Positions 10,838 through 19,745 are shown, numbered from the stretch's first letter. The stretch is DNA of 64,000 nucleotides from an uncultured Eubacterium sp. (GCA_934351445.1 CAKRIZ010000002.1:62001-126000), one strand, 5' to 3'. Program-made: numbers and translations. The notes: generated by a model not told the origin, from the sequence alone.

Positions 10838-11617
10838 TTAAATGTGAAGAATATACTCATCCTGTTTCTTGTAGAACATCCATAATCCGAGCACCAGTGA
10901 TACGAGCGAAAATCCCACTGCATACAGGAAATAGTGCATATTGATCATTCTGCCGAACACTGCATCACGGAAACACTCAATCAGGCAGAACAGTGGATTG
11001 CCCTTCAGTATAAATCCCCAATGGCTCTTGAGCAGCTTATCCGCATTGTAGAAAATCGCACATGTATACATAATCATCATCAGCGCCACTGACCACAAAT
11101 GCTCCAAATCGCGGAAAAACACGCCCCACGTCGCCAGTATATAACCGGTTCCGACCGCCAGCAGCAAAAGCGCCGCCAATACAAGCGGAGCCTGCAGAAT
11201 ATACCAGGTCGGACGAACACCCATCACAACCCCAACGACTACCAGCACGATCAGGGAGATCAAAAAGATGACAAAGTTAAACAAAATGCTCGATAACGTA
11301 TAGATGTACTTCGGCACATAGACCTTTTTGATCATCGATGCATTTTTTCTGATCGATGTCAAGGCAGCCTTCGATGCATCGGAGTAAAACGTATACAACA
11401 GGCGTCCACACAGAATATAGATCGGAAATGTCTTATCATCACTCTTCTGCAGCAACGTACCAAACACGATTGTCAGCACGATCATTGTGAGCAGCGGTTC
11501 GAGCAGCGACCAGATAATTCCCAGATATGAATTGCGGTATTTCAATTTGATTCCTTTTTTGACCAGCTCCTGCAACAGAAACTGGTACTGAACAAACGAC
11601 TTCACAAAAGCCTTCAT
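10838..11617 (-). CDS. tagG: Teichoic-acid/polysaccharide ABC exporter, permease subunit
   Basis: ABC-2 type permease, 259 residues, with six hydrophobic segments and the family start L-K-Y-R-N-S-Y-L-G. It is the membrane partner of the TagH-like ATPase. A promoter overlapping the end of the licD gene (11707-11735) should start the tagG-tagH-tagF-tarI-SDR transcript here. Confidence 0.92.
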   Translation of the reverse strand: MKAFVKSFVQYQFLLQELVKKGIKLKYRNSYLGIIWSLLEPLLTMIVLTIVFGTLLQKSDDKTFPIYILCGRLLYTFYSDASKAALTSIRKNASMIKKVYVPKYIYTLSSILFNFVIFLISLIVLVVVGVVMGVRPTWYILQAPLVLAALLLLAVGTGYILATWGVFFRDLEHLWSVALMMIMYTCAIFYNADKLLKSHWGFILKGNPLFCLIECFRDAVFGRMINMHYFLYAVGFSLVSLVLGLWMFYKKQDEYILHI

Positions 11618-11706
11618 ACTTTTTCCATCCTTATTGTTTACTTTTTTCAGTTATATATTTGATCTATGTGAAGCACAGCCGGGCATACGGCTATGCAATG
11701 CGACTT

Positions 11707-11735
11707 ATTGTACCATGTTATGTCTGACACGTCAA
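11707..11735 (-). promoter_or_regulatory. Sigma-A promoter for the tagGH-tagF operon
   Basis: Minus strand TTGACG (11730-11735), 17 bases, TACAAT (11707-11712). The -35 box overlaps the stop codon of the licD gene, and the tagG start is about 90 bases downstream. It separates the export/polymerase operon from the licD gene. Confidence 0.75.
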
Positions 11736-13501
11736 TTCTCGCGCAGCCAGACGCGCAGACGGTGGTCCTTGCGCTTTTCCTCCGGCGGCAGCGTCATATA
11801 ATCACCGTAAATCTGCTGCAGATAGCGATCCCAGCAGCCGGGTGCGCAGAGCATCCTGCCCTCAAACTCCACTTCCGTGAAATTCACGACGTCCTCTCTC
11901 ACGCAGCGCTCTCCCGAACCATAGATCCCATAGGTGATCGCACCGACATAATCAGAATGGTCATAATCCCATCTCCTCGCCACATGATCCACATGCCGCA
12001 CCAGTCTCCGGAAACCGATCAGCCTCGCCAGACACACAACCGGTGCTTTCAGCAGCCTGCGCGGCATGCTTACACCTTTCCCGAATTTTGCGCGGCTGCA
12101 CAGGATCAGATACCTGCACACTTTCATATACCGCGCCAATATATGCGCGGCACGCTCCGAAGACGGCCACCCATCCTGCGGAAATATATCAATAAACAGA
12201 TGTAAAATCTGACATTCTTCCCGTATATATTTTGAAGTATCACGCTCTAGTTCCGTATCCATATGGAGCAATTCACAATACGGATTCGACAATGTTCCTG
12301 CCTCCGCAGAGATTGCATGTAAAAACGGTGCGACCGGCTCTGCCTGCTCCAATTTTAAAAAGCGCTCATAATCTGCCCGTGGCATGCCGACATCAATGTC
12401 ATCGTCCCACGGAATAAATCCACGATGCCTCACTGCACCGAGCAGCGTACCCCCGACCAGATAGTACCGCAGTCCATGTTTTTTACAATATGCAGTAAAA
12501 CAATCCAGCATCCGAAGCAGCTCCTGCTGCGTCTGCCGTTTGTCGAGCAGCCGCATGACCGGCATCTCCCCAGGCAGTTTCAGATCATATAGTACATGCT
12601 GCTCACGCTTTTCCTCCGGCGGCAGCGTCATATAATCGCCATACAAACGGCTCAGATAATGATCATATGCAGCGGTCACCGGCAGCCTGCAGCCTTCAAA
12701 TTCCATCTTTTCTGTCGTCAACAATTGCTCACGTTCATACAGCTCCCCGAAAAAATGCTTTCTACCGGATGGAATCGTCACATACTTCGTATGCTCATCC
12801 TTACACTTTTGCATACAGCGCTGCACACGCCGATAGAAAAATCCAGGCATCAGTGCGATCGGTGCGCCGATCACCTGCTTCACGCGCATAGTCTGTCTGG
12901 CAGACGCATCATCCCCTGCCAGCGCCAGATATTCTTTCCGCCACAGGAACATCCGGTAGCAGGACAGTAAAAACAGCCCCACATCCACACATACACCATG
13001 CCAATATCTTCTCAACTTAGAATCATACGTGTTTTCTATTATAAAAATATCTATCTTGATCCCGCAGGACGCATCGGCCTGCCACAGATACTCCCGAAAT
13101 ACCGTGTCCTTGCGGTGAATCTGTATAAAAGAACTCAGATACCCCTCTGTCTCCAGCGGGATGTCTATGGTATATTTTTCTCCATAGCGATCCTTCATCT
13201 CACGCATCAGTGTATCTATATATTTTCTGGGAACATTCAGATCCAGATCATCATCCCACGGAATAAATCCACGATGCCTCACTGCCCCCAGTGCCGAGCC
13301 ACCACCCAGCATGTATGGGATATCAAACTCCTCACACACGTTCACAACATCCATCGTGATCTCCATGATGACATCCTTGATCACACGCCGTTCTTCCTCT
13401 GTGATCCGGTGCATCCCCTGCCTGTGTGAGAGTGTTCCCTTTAGCAATTCATGCGTTTCCAGTTTAGCCATGCGTTCTAGCCTTTCCTTTAAAATAGCCA
13501 T
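11732..13501 (-). CDS. Tandem LicD-family phosphotransferase (two LicD domains)
   Basis: 589 residues containing two complete LicD domains (nucleotidyltransferase-like fold; family members transfer phosphocholine or polyol-phosphate onto surface glycans). Domain 1 has G-G-G-S-A-L-G-A-V-R-H-R-G-F-I-P-W-D-D-D near residue 67. Domain 2 has the near-identical G-G-T-L-L-G-A-V-R-H-R-G-F-I-P-W-D-D-D near residue 352. Each domain ends with the same Y-G-D-Y-M-T-L-P-P-E-E-K-R block, so the protein arose by internal duplication. The putative metal-binding D-D-D residues are kept in both. Start 13501 has only a weak GGCGG; an ATG at 13471 with AAAGGAAAGG is nearly as good. It lies just past the rplL terminator, with no clear promoter of its own. 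Confidence 0.87.
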   Translation of the reverse strand: MAILKERLERMAKLETHELLKGTLSHRQGMHRITEEERRVIKDVIMEITMDVVNVCEEFDIPYMLGGGSALGAVRHRGFIPWDDDLDLNVPRKYIDTLMREMKDRYGEKYTIDIPLETEGYLSSFIQIHRKDTVFREYLWQADASCGIKIDIFIIENTYDSKLRRYWHGVCVDVGLFLLSCYRMFLWRKEYLALAGDDASARQTMRVKQVIGAPIALMPGFFYRRVQRCMQKCKDEHTKYVTIPSGRKHFFGELYEREQLLTTEKMEFEGCRLPVTAAYDHYLSRLYGDYMTLPPEEKREQHVLYDLKLPGEMPVMRLLDKRQTQQELLRMLDCFTAYCKKHGLRYYLVGGTLLGAVRHRGFIPWDDDIDVGMPRADYERFLKLEQAEPVAPFLHAISAEAGTLSNPYCELLHMDTELERDTSKYIREECQILHLFIDIFPQDGWPSSERAAHILARYMKVCRYLILCSRAKFGKGVSMPRRLLKAPVVCLARLIGFRRLVRHVDHVARRWDYDHSDYVGAITYGIYGSGERCVREDVVNFTEVEFEGRMLCAPGCWDRYLQQIYGDYMTLPPEEKRKDHRLRVWLREN

Positions 13502-13532
13502 TTAGCACCGCCATTGTATCACATTCTAATGT

Positions 13533-13565
13533 AAAAAAAAAGCCCTACAGATTGCTCTGTAGGGC
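13533..13565 (-). terminator. Intrinsic terminator of rplJ-rplL
   Basis: A ten-base-pair stem (13542-13551 with 13556-13565, arms GCCCTACAGA/TCTGTAGGGC), four-base loop and nine U residues on the minus strand, 36 bases past rplL. It closes the ribosomal operon before the envelope genes. Confidence 0.92.
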
Positions 13566-13600
13566 GATTTTTCGGGTTGGGCTGTTCGATAATCGATCGA

Positions 13601-13966
13601 TTACTTAAGAGTAACCTTAGCTCCCTCTGCCTCAAGCTTAGCCTTGATGTCCTCAGCAGTAGCCTTGTCAGCCTGCTCTTTAACGATCTTAGGAGCTCCG
13701 TCAACAACGTCCTTAGCTTCCTTTAATCCAAGACCAGTAGCCTCACGAACTACCTTGATAACCTTAACCTTGTTCGGGCCAACTTCTGTCAGCTCTACGT
13801 CGAACTCAGTCTTCTCCTCAGCTGCTGCTGCGTCTCCGCCTGCTGCTGCTACTACAACGCCTGCTGCTGCAGATACGCCGAACTCTTCTTCACATGCTTT
13901 TACTAAATCATTTAACTCTAATACGGTTAAGCCTTTGATAACCTCAATGATCTCTGCTGTTGTCAT
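13601..13966 (-). CDS. rplL: 50S ribosomal protein L7/L12
   Basis: 121 residues, the usual length. It forms the flexible ribosome stalk that recruits translation GTPases. Visible parts are the N-terminal dimerisation helix, the alanine-rich hinge (about residues 33-52) and the C-terminal factor-binding domain with G-L-G-L-K-E-A-K. It lies 34 bases after rplJ, and a strong terminator follows. Confidence 0.97.
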   Translation of the reverse strand: MTTAEIIEVIKGLTVLELNDLVKACEEEFGVSAAAGVVVAAAGGDAAAAEEKTEFDVELTEVGPNKVKVIKVVREATGLGLKEAKDVVDGAPKIVKEQADKATAEDIKAKLEAEGAKVTLK

Positions 13967-14000
13967 TATTTTTTCCTCCTGAAATTTTTATACTTATTTT

Positions 14001-14534
14001 TTAGTTGCTTTCAGCTTCAGCTGCAGGTGCTTCCTCTGCGGGAGCTGCCTCTCCATCCTTCTCTGCGATCTGCTTGATAACGCGAGCGAAGTTGGCGATC
14101 GGTGACTGCATACTTCCAAGTAACTTGGACAGTAATACCTCACGTGAAGGAATAGCGGAAATAGCTTTCATTCCCTCTGTGTCATAGAAGTTACCCTCTA
14201 CAACACCAGCCTTAATCTCTAACTTGGGTGCCTTCTTTGCAAACTCTGCTAATACTCTTGCAGGTGCTGTTGCATCTGTAGTAGAGATAGCGATTGCGTT
14301 CGGTCCTTCCAGTACTCCGGAAAGGCTCTCAAACTCTGTTCCCTTGAAAGCGAAGTTCATGAAGGTATTCTTGTATACCTTATAAGTAACTCCGGCTTCT
14401 CTCAGCTGCTTACGTAACTGGGTATCCTCAGCAACTGTCAGTCCACAGTAATCAACGATAACTACTGACTGCGCATCCTTGATGCTGTCGGAAATCTCCT
14501 GTACGATCGGTGCTTTCAATTCTACTTTTGCCAC
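14001..14534 (-). CDS. rplJ: 50S ribosomal protein L10
   Basis: 177 residues. L10 anchors the L7/L12 stalk to 23S rRNA. The N-terminal domain (V-V-D-Y-C-G-L-T-V) and the C-terminal helix that binds L12 dimers are present, ending in an Ala/Glu-rich tail. It is preceded by an L10 leader and a consensus promoter, so the rplJ-rplL pair can be controlled separately from rplK-rplA. Confidence 0.97.
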   Translation of the reverse strand: MAKVELKAPIVQEISDSIKDAQSVVIVDYCGLTVAEDTQLRKQLREAGVTYKVYKNTFMNFAFKGTEFESLSGVLEGPNAIAISTTDATAPARVLAEFAKKAPKLEIKAGVVEGNFYDTEGMKAISAIPSREVLLSKLLGSMQSPIANFARVIKQIAEKDGEAAPAEEAPAAEAESN

Positions 14535-14583
14535 GAATCTTTTACCTCCTATTTTATTTTAATATTGCGTTAGATGAGGTATG

Positions 14584-14700
14584 AAAAAAGCCCCTCCGCA
14601 TTGCGCGAAGGGGCAGAATCTCAAAAATTCTAATCAATCTCCTCGGCAGGCACGTTCGTTTACGCCTTGCGGCACCTGCTGTCTTCGGCAACATTCTTGG
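14584..14700 (-). ncRNA. L10 leader with attenuator
   Basis: The rplJ 5' leader matches the ribosomal protein L10 leader: minus strand GCCGAAGACAGCAGGTGC (about 14673-14690), then a pairing GTGCCTGCCGAGGAG (about 14640-14655). It is followed by a GC-rich hairpin (14590-14614, GCCCCTTCGCG...GGAGGGGC) and six U residues, i.e. a terminator. In Bacillus the L10(L12)4 complex binds this leader to repress its own genes; the same job is inferred here. Confidence 0.88.
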
Positions 14701-14702
14701 TG

Positions 14703-14731
14703 ATTATATCACCCATATATATATCTGTCAA
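14703..14731 (-). promoter_or_regulatory. Consensus sigma-A promoter of rplJ-rplL
   Basis: Minus strand TTGACA (14726-14731), 17 bases, TATAAT (14703-14708). This is a perfect consensus in the gap between rplA and the L10 leader. Confidence 0.9.
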
Positions 14732-14747
14732 TCTTTTTTTACAAGTA

Positions 14748-15440
14748 TTAAGCTAACTTTGTAACGTTGATCTTCACGCCAGGTCCCATAGTAGGAGCTA
14801 CCACGCAGCTCTTTAAATACTGTCCCTTTAATGAAGACGGCTTTGCCTTGTTGATTGCAGTGATCAGGCTCTGGAAGTTGTCCGCTAACTGCTCTTCTGT
14901 GAAAGACGCTTTTCCAATAGGCACATGGATAATGTTGGCTTTATCCAATCTGTACTCGATCTTACCGGCTTTGATATCGTTGACAGCCTTGGTAACATCC
15001 ATTGTAACTGTACCAGCCTTCGGGTTAGGCATTAAGCCCTTAGGTCCGAGAACACGTCCTAAACGTCCTACAACACCCATCATGTCCGGAGTTGCTACTA
15101 CAACGTCGAAGTCTAACCATCCCTCATTCTGGATCTTGGGGATCAGCTCCTCGCCGCCTACGAAGTCAGCGCCTGCTGCCTGTGCCTCGTCTAACTTTGT
15201 TCCCTTTGCGAAAACTAATACCTTTACAGTCTTACCTGTTCCGTGAGGCAATACAACCGCACCACGGATCTGCTGCTCTGCATGACGACCATCGCAACCG
15301 GTTCTGATATGAACCTCGATTGTCTCATCAAATTTTGCAACCGCTGACTTCTTAGCCAGACCGATTGCCTCAGCTACATCATACTGAACGCTACGGTCAA
15401 TATTCTTTGCAGCTTCCTGATATCTTTTTCCTCTTTTCAT
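14748..15440 (-). CDS. rplA: 50S ribosomal protein L1
   Basis: 230 residues, the normal length. L1 forms the mobile stalk near the ribosomal E site. The signature region with [11 protein letters not shown] is present near residue 125. The start ATG follows AGGAGG. A GGGC...GCCC hairpin (15468-15481) lies just upstream of the ribosome binding site and could be an L1 regulatory target, which is not provable here. Confidence 0.97.
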   Translation of the reverse strand: MKRGKRYQEAAKNIDRSVQYDVAEAIGLAKKSAVAKFDETIEVHIRTGCDGRHAEQQIRGAVVLPHGTGKTVKVLVFAKGTKLDEAQAAGADFVGGEELIPKIQNEGWLDFDVVVATPDMMGVVGRLGRVLGPKGLMPNPKAGTVTMDVTKAVNDIKAGKIEYRLDKANIIHVPIGKASFTEEQLADNFQSLITAINKAKPSSLKGQYLKSCVVAPTMGPGVKINVTKLA

Positions 15441-15569
15441 TATAAATTACCTCCTAGTGGTATTAACGGGCTTTTTCGCCCTTCCACGATAAAGTATCAA
15501 AAGTCTTTTCGATGAATTTGCCTAAGTTAATTATTTTTTGCTAAAAATGCTAAGATAGTTGCTTTCGAC

Positions 15570-15995
15570 CTACTCTTCTACAGTAACACCCATGCTGCGG
15601 CAGGTACCAGCGATCATGCTCATAGCTGCCTCAAGGCTTGCTGCGTTTAAGTCGGGCATTTTCAGCTCTGCGATTTCCTGAAGCTTTGCTTTGGAGATAG
15701 TTGCAACCTTAGTCTTGTTCGGAACACCTGAACCACTCTTGATGTTGCAAGCTTTCTTGATCAGTACCGGAGCAGGAGGAGTCTTAGTAATGAAGCTAAA
15801 ACTTCTGTCTGCGTATACAGTGATCACTACAGGAATAATCAGATCTCCCTGATCTGCAGTTCTTGCGTTAAACTGTTTTGTGAACTCTACGATGTTAACA
15901 CCGTGCTGTCCAAGGGCAGGTCCAACCGGGGGAGCTGGTGTAGCTTTTCCGGCAGGGATCTGTAACTTAATATATCCTTCTACTTTCTTTGCCAT
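15570..15995 (-). CDS. rplK: 50S ribosomal protein L11
   Basis: 141 residues from the ATG at 15995, which has AGGAGG ten bases upstream and gives the family start M-A-K-K-V. An in-frame ATG at 16019 would add eight atypical residues. L11 is part of the GTPase-associated centre and the target of thiopeptides. The proline-rich N-terminal segment [10 protein letters not shown] is intact. Confidence 0.97.
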   Translation of the reverse strand: MAKKVEGYIKLQIPAGKATPAPPVGPALGQHGVNIVEFTKQFNARTADQGDLIIPVVITVYADRSFSFITKTPPAPVLIKKACNIKSGSGVPNKTKVATISKAKLQEIAELKMPDLNAASLEAAMSMIAGTCRSMGVTVEE

Positions 15996-16028
15996 TTGGA
16001 AAATTCCTCCTTCTTTCATATAAGAAGA

Positions 16029-16547
16029 TTATTGAGTCTTCTTGACTTCTGCGAAACTTATTTCTACCGGTGTTTCGCGACCGAATAAATCAACATTGAT
16101 TGTCACGATCTGCTTGTTATGATTCATTGACTGAATAACGCCAATCGTGTCTTTCCAGACACCTCCGATGACGGTAACGGTATCGCCTTCCTCAAAATCT
16201 ACTGTCACGCCCTCTGTCTTAATTCCCAGATTATGCATTTCCATGTCAGTCAGGGGAACCGGCTTCGATCCGGGTCCTACGAATCCTGTCACACCACGGG
16301 TATTTCTGACCACGTACCATGTATCATCATTCATGATCATGTTGATCAGCACATAACCGGGAAACATCTTCTTCTGAACCTGTTTCTTGACACCGTTCTT
16401 CAACTCTGCCACGTCCAGCATCGGTACGCGAACCTCTAAGATCTGGTCCTCCAGATGACGGTTTTCAATTGTTTTGTCAATGTTGGCTTTTACCTTATTC
16501 TCATATCCCGAATAAGTATGCACTACATACCAATTTGCTTCTGCCAT
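16029..16547 (-). CDS. nusG: Transcription elongation/termination factor NusG
   Basis: 172 residues with an N-terminal NGN domain (W-Y-V-V-H-T-Y-S-G-Y-E, then F-P-G-Y-V and T-G-F-V-G) and a C-terminal KOW domain (F-E-E-G-D-T-V, then V-E-I-S-F). It binds the RNA polymerase clamp and links it to Rho or the ribosome. Classic position between secE and rplK. Confidence 0.97.
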   Translation of the reverse strand: MAEANWYVVHTYSGYENKVKANIDKTIENRHLEDQILEVRVPMLDVAELKNGVKKQVQKKMFPGYVLINMIMNDDTWYVVRNTRGVTGFVGPGSKPVPLTDMEMHNLGIKTEGVTVDFEEGDTVTVIGGVWKDTIGVIQSMNHNKQIVTINVDLFGRETPVEISFAEVKKTQ

Positions 16548-16565
16548 ACTGTCACCTCATCCTTC

Positions 16566-16772
16566 CTATAATCCAACAAGGAAATTCACGCCATACTGGA
16601 TAACGAAATCCAGGATCGCGATGATCAGACCTAAGATAATTGACGTGATAACAACTGCTGTTGTCTCTTTGGCAACGTTCTCTTTGGTCGGCCAGATAAT
16701 CTTACGAAATTCAGCCTTCAGACCTGTGAACCAACTTGTTTTCTGGGTTTCGATGTTTTTCTCTGATCCCAT
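16566..16772 (-). CDS. secE: Preprotein translocase subunit SecE
   Basis: 68 residues from the ATG at 16772 (M-G-S-E-K), chosen for its AAGGAAGT site; a longer version from 16805 is less likely. It has the single-span Gram-positive SecE layout: an amphipathic helix with E-F-R-K-I-I-W-P-T, then one transmembrane segment at the C-terminus. It clamps SecY in the membrane. Confidence 0.94.
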   Translation of the reverse strand: MGSEKNIETQKTSWFTGLKAEFRKIIWPTKENVAKETTAVVITSIILGLIIAILDFVIQYGVNFLVGL

Positions 16773-16816
16773 GTTATCACTTCCTTTGCTCAGTCTCGGT
16801 TTCAATGGATACTAAA

Positions 16817-16966
16817 CTATTTTGTCTCCTTATGCAGAGTATGAGTCTTGCAGAATCTGCAATACTTCTTAGTTTCCATTCTGTCCGGATGAGTCTTCTT
16901 GTCTTTCGTCATGTTGTAATTACGCTGCTTGCACTCTGTGCATGCTAAAGTAATTCTAGTGCGCAC
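16817..16966 (-). CDS. rpmG: 50S ribosomal protein L33
   Basis: A 49-residue gene starting at a GTG (16964-16966) with GGAGG eight bases upstream. The protein reads [12 protein letters not shown] and later Y-C-R-F-C-K, so it is the four-cysteine, zinc-binding form. It precedes secE, as in many Firmicutes, and is the first gene after the promoter at 17035-17063. Confidence 0.95.
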   Translation of the reverse strand: MRTRITLACTECKQRNYNMTKDKKTHPDRMETKKYCRFCKTHTLHKETK

Positions 16967-17034
16967 AACTTCCACCTCCGTTATTCTACTTGATTTTAGG
17001 CATAAAAAAAAGACCTACTTCCATCGCAAGCATA

Positions 17035-17063
17035 AATATATCACGATTATTTTGCACCGTCAA
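17035..17063 (-). promoter_or_regulatory. Sigma-A promoter for rpmG-secE-nusG-rplK-rplA
   Basis: Minus strand TTGACG (17058-17063), 17 bases, TATATT (17035-17040), about 65 bases before rpmG. Confidence 0.8.
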
Positions 17064-17187
17064 TCTTTTTTTCGATATTTTATAAGATTTTTGCAAATAT
17101 ATGAAAAATAATTCTTATCTTTACATCTTTTCCATCCGATAAAAGTACTATAAAGGCTGTAAATACGCCCATTTCAATGGCAAACGA

Positions 17188-17216
17188 GTGACAAACCGGC
17201 TGTTATATGATAAAAT
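17188..17216 (+). promoter_or_regulatory. Possible sigma-A promoter for the FliD-like gene
   Basis: GTGACA (17188-17193), 17 bases, TAAAAT (17211-17216), about 80 bases before the plus-strand start. A CCGATAAA further upstream (17136-17143) resembles a sigma-D -10 box but lacks a TAAA at the right distance. Confidence 0.45.
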
Positions 17217-17295
17217 AAAATAATATTATAAATGGATTTATAACACAATCCCCGCGCAGATGCGTATATTTCACGGAAGAAAGGAGGGGACACCC

Positions 17296-18621
17296 ATGGC
17301 TGGCAATGTAATGTCTGTTGCATGCAACCACCTGAATGCCACGTATGGTATCTCAATGGGTACGAGCAACAAGTACGATGCGCACAAGCGAAGCGAACTG
17401 CGTTCGACGTATAACCGTATCATAAAGTCTAATAAGGAATCCCCTCTGTACAAGATCAAAGGCGGGGATAACATTCCAAAGTTCGCGATTGATATCAAAG
17501 ATCAGGCGCATACGATCAAAAATGTAGTGGCTTCCCTGTCAGAAAACGGCGAGGGTCTCGAAAGTGCGTTCCGCAAACGGATCGCCTCCAGCAGCAATCC
17601 GGATGTTGTAACAGCAGAGTATGTCGGAAATGACGATGACATTATCGATATGCAGAGTGCCGGATTCAGTCTGGAGGTTCAGCAGTTAGCGACTCCCCAG
17701 ATCAATACGGGACACTTTTTAAAACGCGCCGGACACGATTTCGCGACCGGCAGTTATAGCTTTGACCTGAACACCAATACGACTTCCTATGAATTTCAAT
17801 TTAATGTCAACGATGATGATACGAATGAGGATGTCTTAAATAAGCTGCGAAAGCTGATTAACAACGCCAATATTGGATTGCAGGCGGATCTGCTCTACGA
17901 TGAGCGCGGCACCGGCAAGGCACTGCAGATCGAATCCAAACAGACCGGACTCGGCGAAGGTGAGGATCATCTGTTTGCGATTGTACCTGCCAAAGACAGC
18001 GGCTCCCGCGAAGCAATGGATCTACTGGGCATCAACAGCGTCTCCTCTCCGGCAGAGAATTCGTCCTTCCTGCTCAATGGCACAAAGCATTCTTCTTATT
18101 CGAATACATTCACGGTCAACAGCATGTTTTCCGTGACATTAAACGGTGTCAGCGCACCGGGTCAGTCTGCGTCCGTCGGTTTCAAACCGAGCGCAGACGC
18201 AGTCACCGACAACATTGAGCGGCTCGCTGCTGCCTACAATGGCATCATCAACACGGCACACCGCTATGAGGATAAGCAGGAATCCAGCAGTCTGTTGCTG
18301 CGTGATATCAGCAATATCGCAAAAAAATACACCACCGATTTTGCAAATATCGGACTCAGTCTGGAAGATGACAGCACCATGAATGTAGACCGCGATGCAC
18401 TGACACACGCGATCAGTGAGGGCGATATCTCCCATACGTTCCAAGTGCTGAATAAATTCCGCGATGCACTGGGTGCCAAGGCAGACCAGGCTTCGATCGA
18501 TCCGATGAACTATGTCGATAAAGTGATCGTCGCCTACAAGCATCCAAACCCGGATAAGAATTTCGCGACACCGTATATCACGAGCATGTATGCGGGGATG
18601 ATACTGGATCGGATTTGCTGA
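17296..18621 (+). CDS. Divergent FliD-like (flagellar cap) protein
   Basis: 441 residues from the ATG at 17296, which has AAGGAGG eight bases upstream. The middle and C-terminus resemble FliD (HAP2): an F-S-L-E-V-Q-Q-L-A-T-P-Q segment near residue 132, a Y-S-N-T-F-T-V-N-S-M-F-S-V-T-L-N block, then I-E-R-L-A-A-A-Y-N-G-I-I-N and I-G-L-S-L-E-D-D-S-T-M-N-V-D near the end. The normal FliD N-terminus (I-S-G-L-G-S-G-L-D) is missing and replaced by about 60 unrelated residues. It stands alone on the plus strand between rpmG and legB, away from the main fliD at 48.4-50.1 kb. Its role (minor cap, adhesin or other secreted structure) is open. Confidence 0.7.
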   Translation: MAGNVMSVACNHLNATYGISMGTSNKYDAHKRSELRSTYNRIIKSNKESPLYKIKGGDNIPKFAIDIKDQAHTIKNVVASLSENGEGLESAFRKRIASSSNPDVVTAEYVGNDDDIIDMQSAGFSLEVQQLATPQINTGHFLKRAGHDFATGSYSFDLNTNTTSYEFQFNVNDDDTNEDVLNKLRKLINNANIGLQADLLYDERGTGKALQIESKQTGLGEGEDHLFAIVPAKDSGSREAMDLLGINSVSSPAENSSFLLNGTKHSSYSNTFTVNSMFSVTLNGVSAPGQSASVGFKPSADAVTDNIERLAAAYNGIINTAHRYEDKQESSSLLLRDISNIAKKYTTDFANIGLSLEDDSTMNVDRDALTHAISEGDISHTFQVLNKFRDALGAKADQASIDPMNYVDKVIVAYKHPNPDKNFATPYITSMYAGMILDRIC

Positions 18622-18644
18622 ATGAATCTCACTCATAAATCTAT

Positions 18645-18683
18645 AAAAAATGGATGCAGCCAAACTTGGCTGCATCCATTTTT
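18645..18683. terminator. Bidirectional terminator between the FliD-like gene and legB
   Basis: A perfect inverted repeat with arms GGATGCAGCCAA (18652-18663) and TTGGCTGCATCC (18666-18677), flanked by A6 on the left and T6 on the right. It would stop transcripts from both converging genes. Confidence 0.9.
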
Positions 18684-19663
18684 TATACATTATAAATATC
18701 TGCTTTATACGCATCCATATGCGTCCGCATCCATGCGATCGTCTGTGCGATGCCCTCCGCAAACGTATACTGCTGCTTCCAGTCTGTCAATTCGTGGATC
18801 TTGGCATTGCAGCCGAGCAGACGGTTTACCTCGCTCTTTTCCGGGCGCAGGCGCTGCTCGTCGCAGATGACACGCGCATCCGGGTTGATCTGTGAGATGA
18901 TCTCGTGTGCCAGATCCCCGATCGAGATCTCTTGCTGCGTCGCGATATTGATCTCTTCACCGATCGTCCGGTCGGATTCTGCGATCGCGATAAATCCTGC
19001 TGCCGTATCCTTGACATAGTTAAAATCTCTCGTCGGTGTGAGCGAACCGAGCTTGATCTCCTCTTTACCTGCTAACAGCTGTGAAATAATCGTCGGAATC
19101 ACAGCCCGCGCAGACTGTCTCGGCCCAAATGTATTAAACGGACGCACGATCGATACCGGAAGTCCAAAGCTGCGGTAGAAGCTCTCTGCCAGCCGGTCTG
19201 CCCCGATCTTGGTCGCAGAATACGGTGACTGTCCCTGATACGGATGTTTTTCATCAATCGGCACATACTGCGCCGTGCCATATACCTCTGAAGTCGAAGT
19301 CACCATAATGCGCTCCGTGCCGAGATCACGCGCTGCCTGCAGCACATTGAGCGTACCTTTGATATTCGTATCCACATAGGAATCCGGCGAATGATAGCTG
19401 AACGGAATCGCAATGAGCGCCGCCAGATGAAATACACCATCCACGCCTTTCATCGCCTCACGCACACCGTTCGGATCACGGATATCCCCGGTAAATACCT
19501 CGATCTGATCGAGTTTTTCCTTGGGCAGCGTATCGAGCCAGCCCCACGTATTGAAGGAATTATAATAAGCAAACGCCTTCACGTCATAGCCTTTTTCCAA
19601 TAAACTCTCGGTCAGATGACTTCCAATAAAACCATCTGCACCGGTCACAAGTACTTTTTTCAT
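18683..19663 (-). CDS. legB: LegB-type NDP-HexNAc 4,6-dehydratase
   Basis: Extended SDR of 326 residues. The cofactor motif G-A-D-G-F-I-G is at residues 8-14; catalytic residues appear as S-T-S-E-V-Y and Y-S-A-T-K. Overall it reads like LegB, the first committed enzyme of legionaminic acid synthesis, which dehydrates GDP- or UDP-GlcNAc to the 4-keto-6-deoxy sugar. It is the last gene of the ptmE-legH-legI-legG-legF-legB operon and ends at the bidirectional terminator. The expected partner aminotransferase (LegC) is not next to it. Another 4,6-dehydratase role cannot be excluded. Confidence 0.85.
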   Translation of the reverse strand: MKKVLVTGADGFIGSHLTESLLEKGYDVKAFAYYNSFNTWGWLDTLPKEKLDQIEVFTGDIRDPNGVREAMKGVDGVFHLAALIAIPFSYHSPDSYVDTNIKGTLNVLQAARDLGTERIMVTSTSEVYGTAQYVPIDEKHPYQGQSPYSATKIGADRLAESFYRSFGLPVSIVRPFNTFGPRQSARAVIPTIISQLLAGKEEIKLGSLTPTRDFNYVKDTAAGFIAIAESDRTIGEEINIATQQEISIGDLAHEIISQINPDARVICDEQRLRPEKSEVNRLLGCNAKIHELTDWKQQYTFAEGIAQTIAWMRTHMDAYKADIYNV

Positions 19664-19745
19664 CCTATCCTCCTATTCTGTCTGTCATTTCAATTTCTGC
19701 ACATATCAGCCGATCGCAATGCAGGCCAATTATTTCAATGCTGCA

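Noticed and set aside
16967..17260. tRNA gene near secE/rpmG, as in some Firmicutes
   Set aside because: No cloverleaf or T-loop sequence was found in this gap; it holds only the two divergent promoters.
18139..18762. 207-codon open frame antisense to the FliD-like gene
   Set aside because: It runs across the bidirectional terminator and has no start signal or known family.
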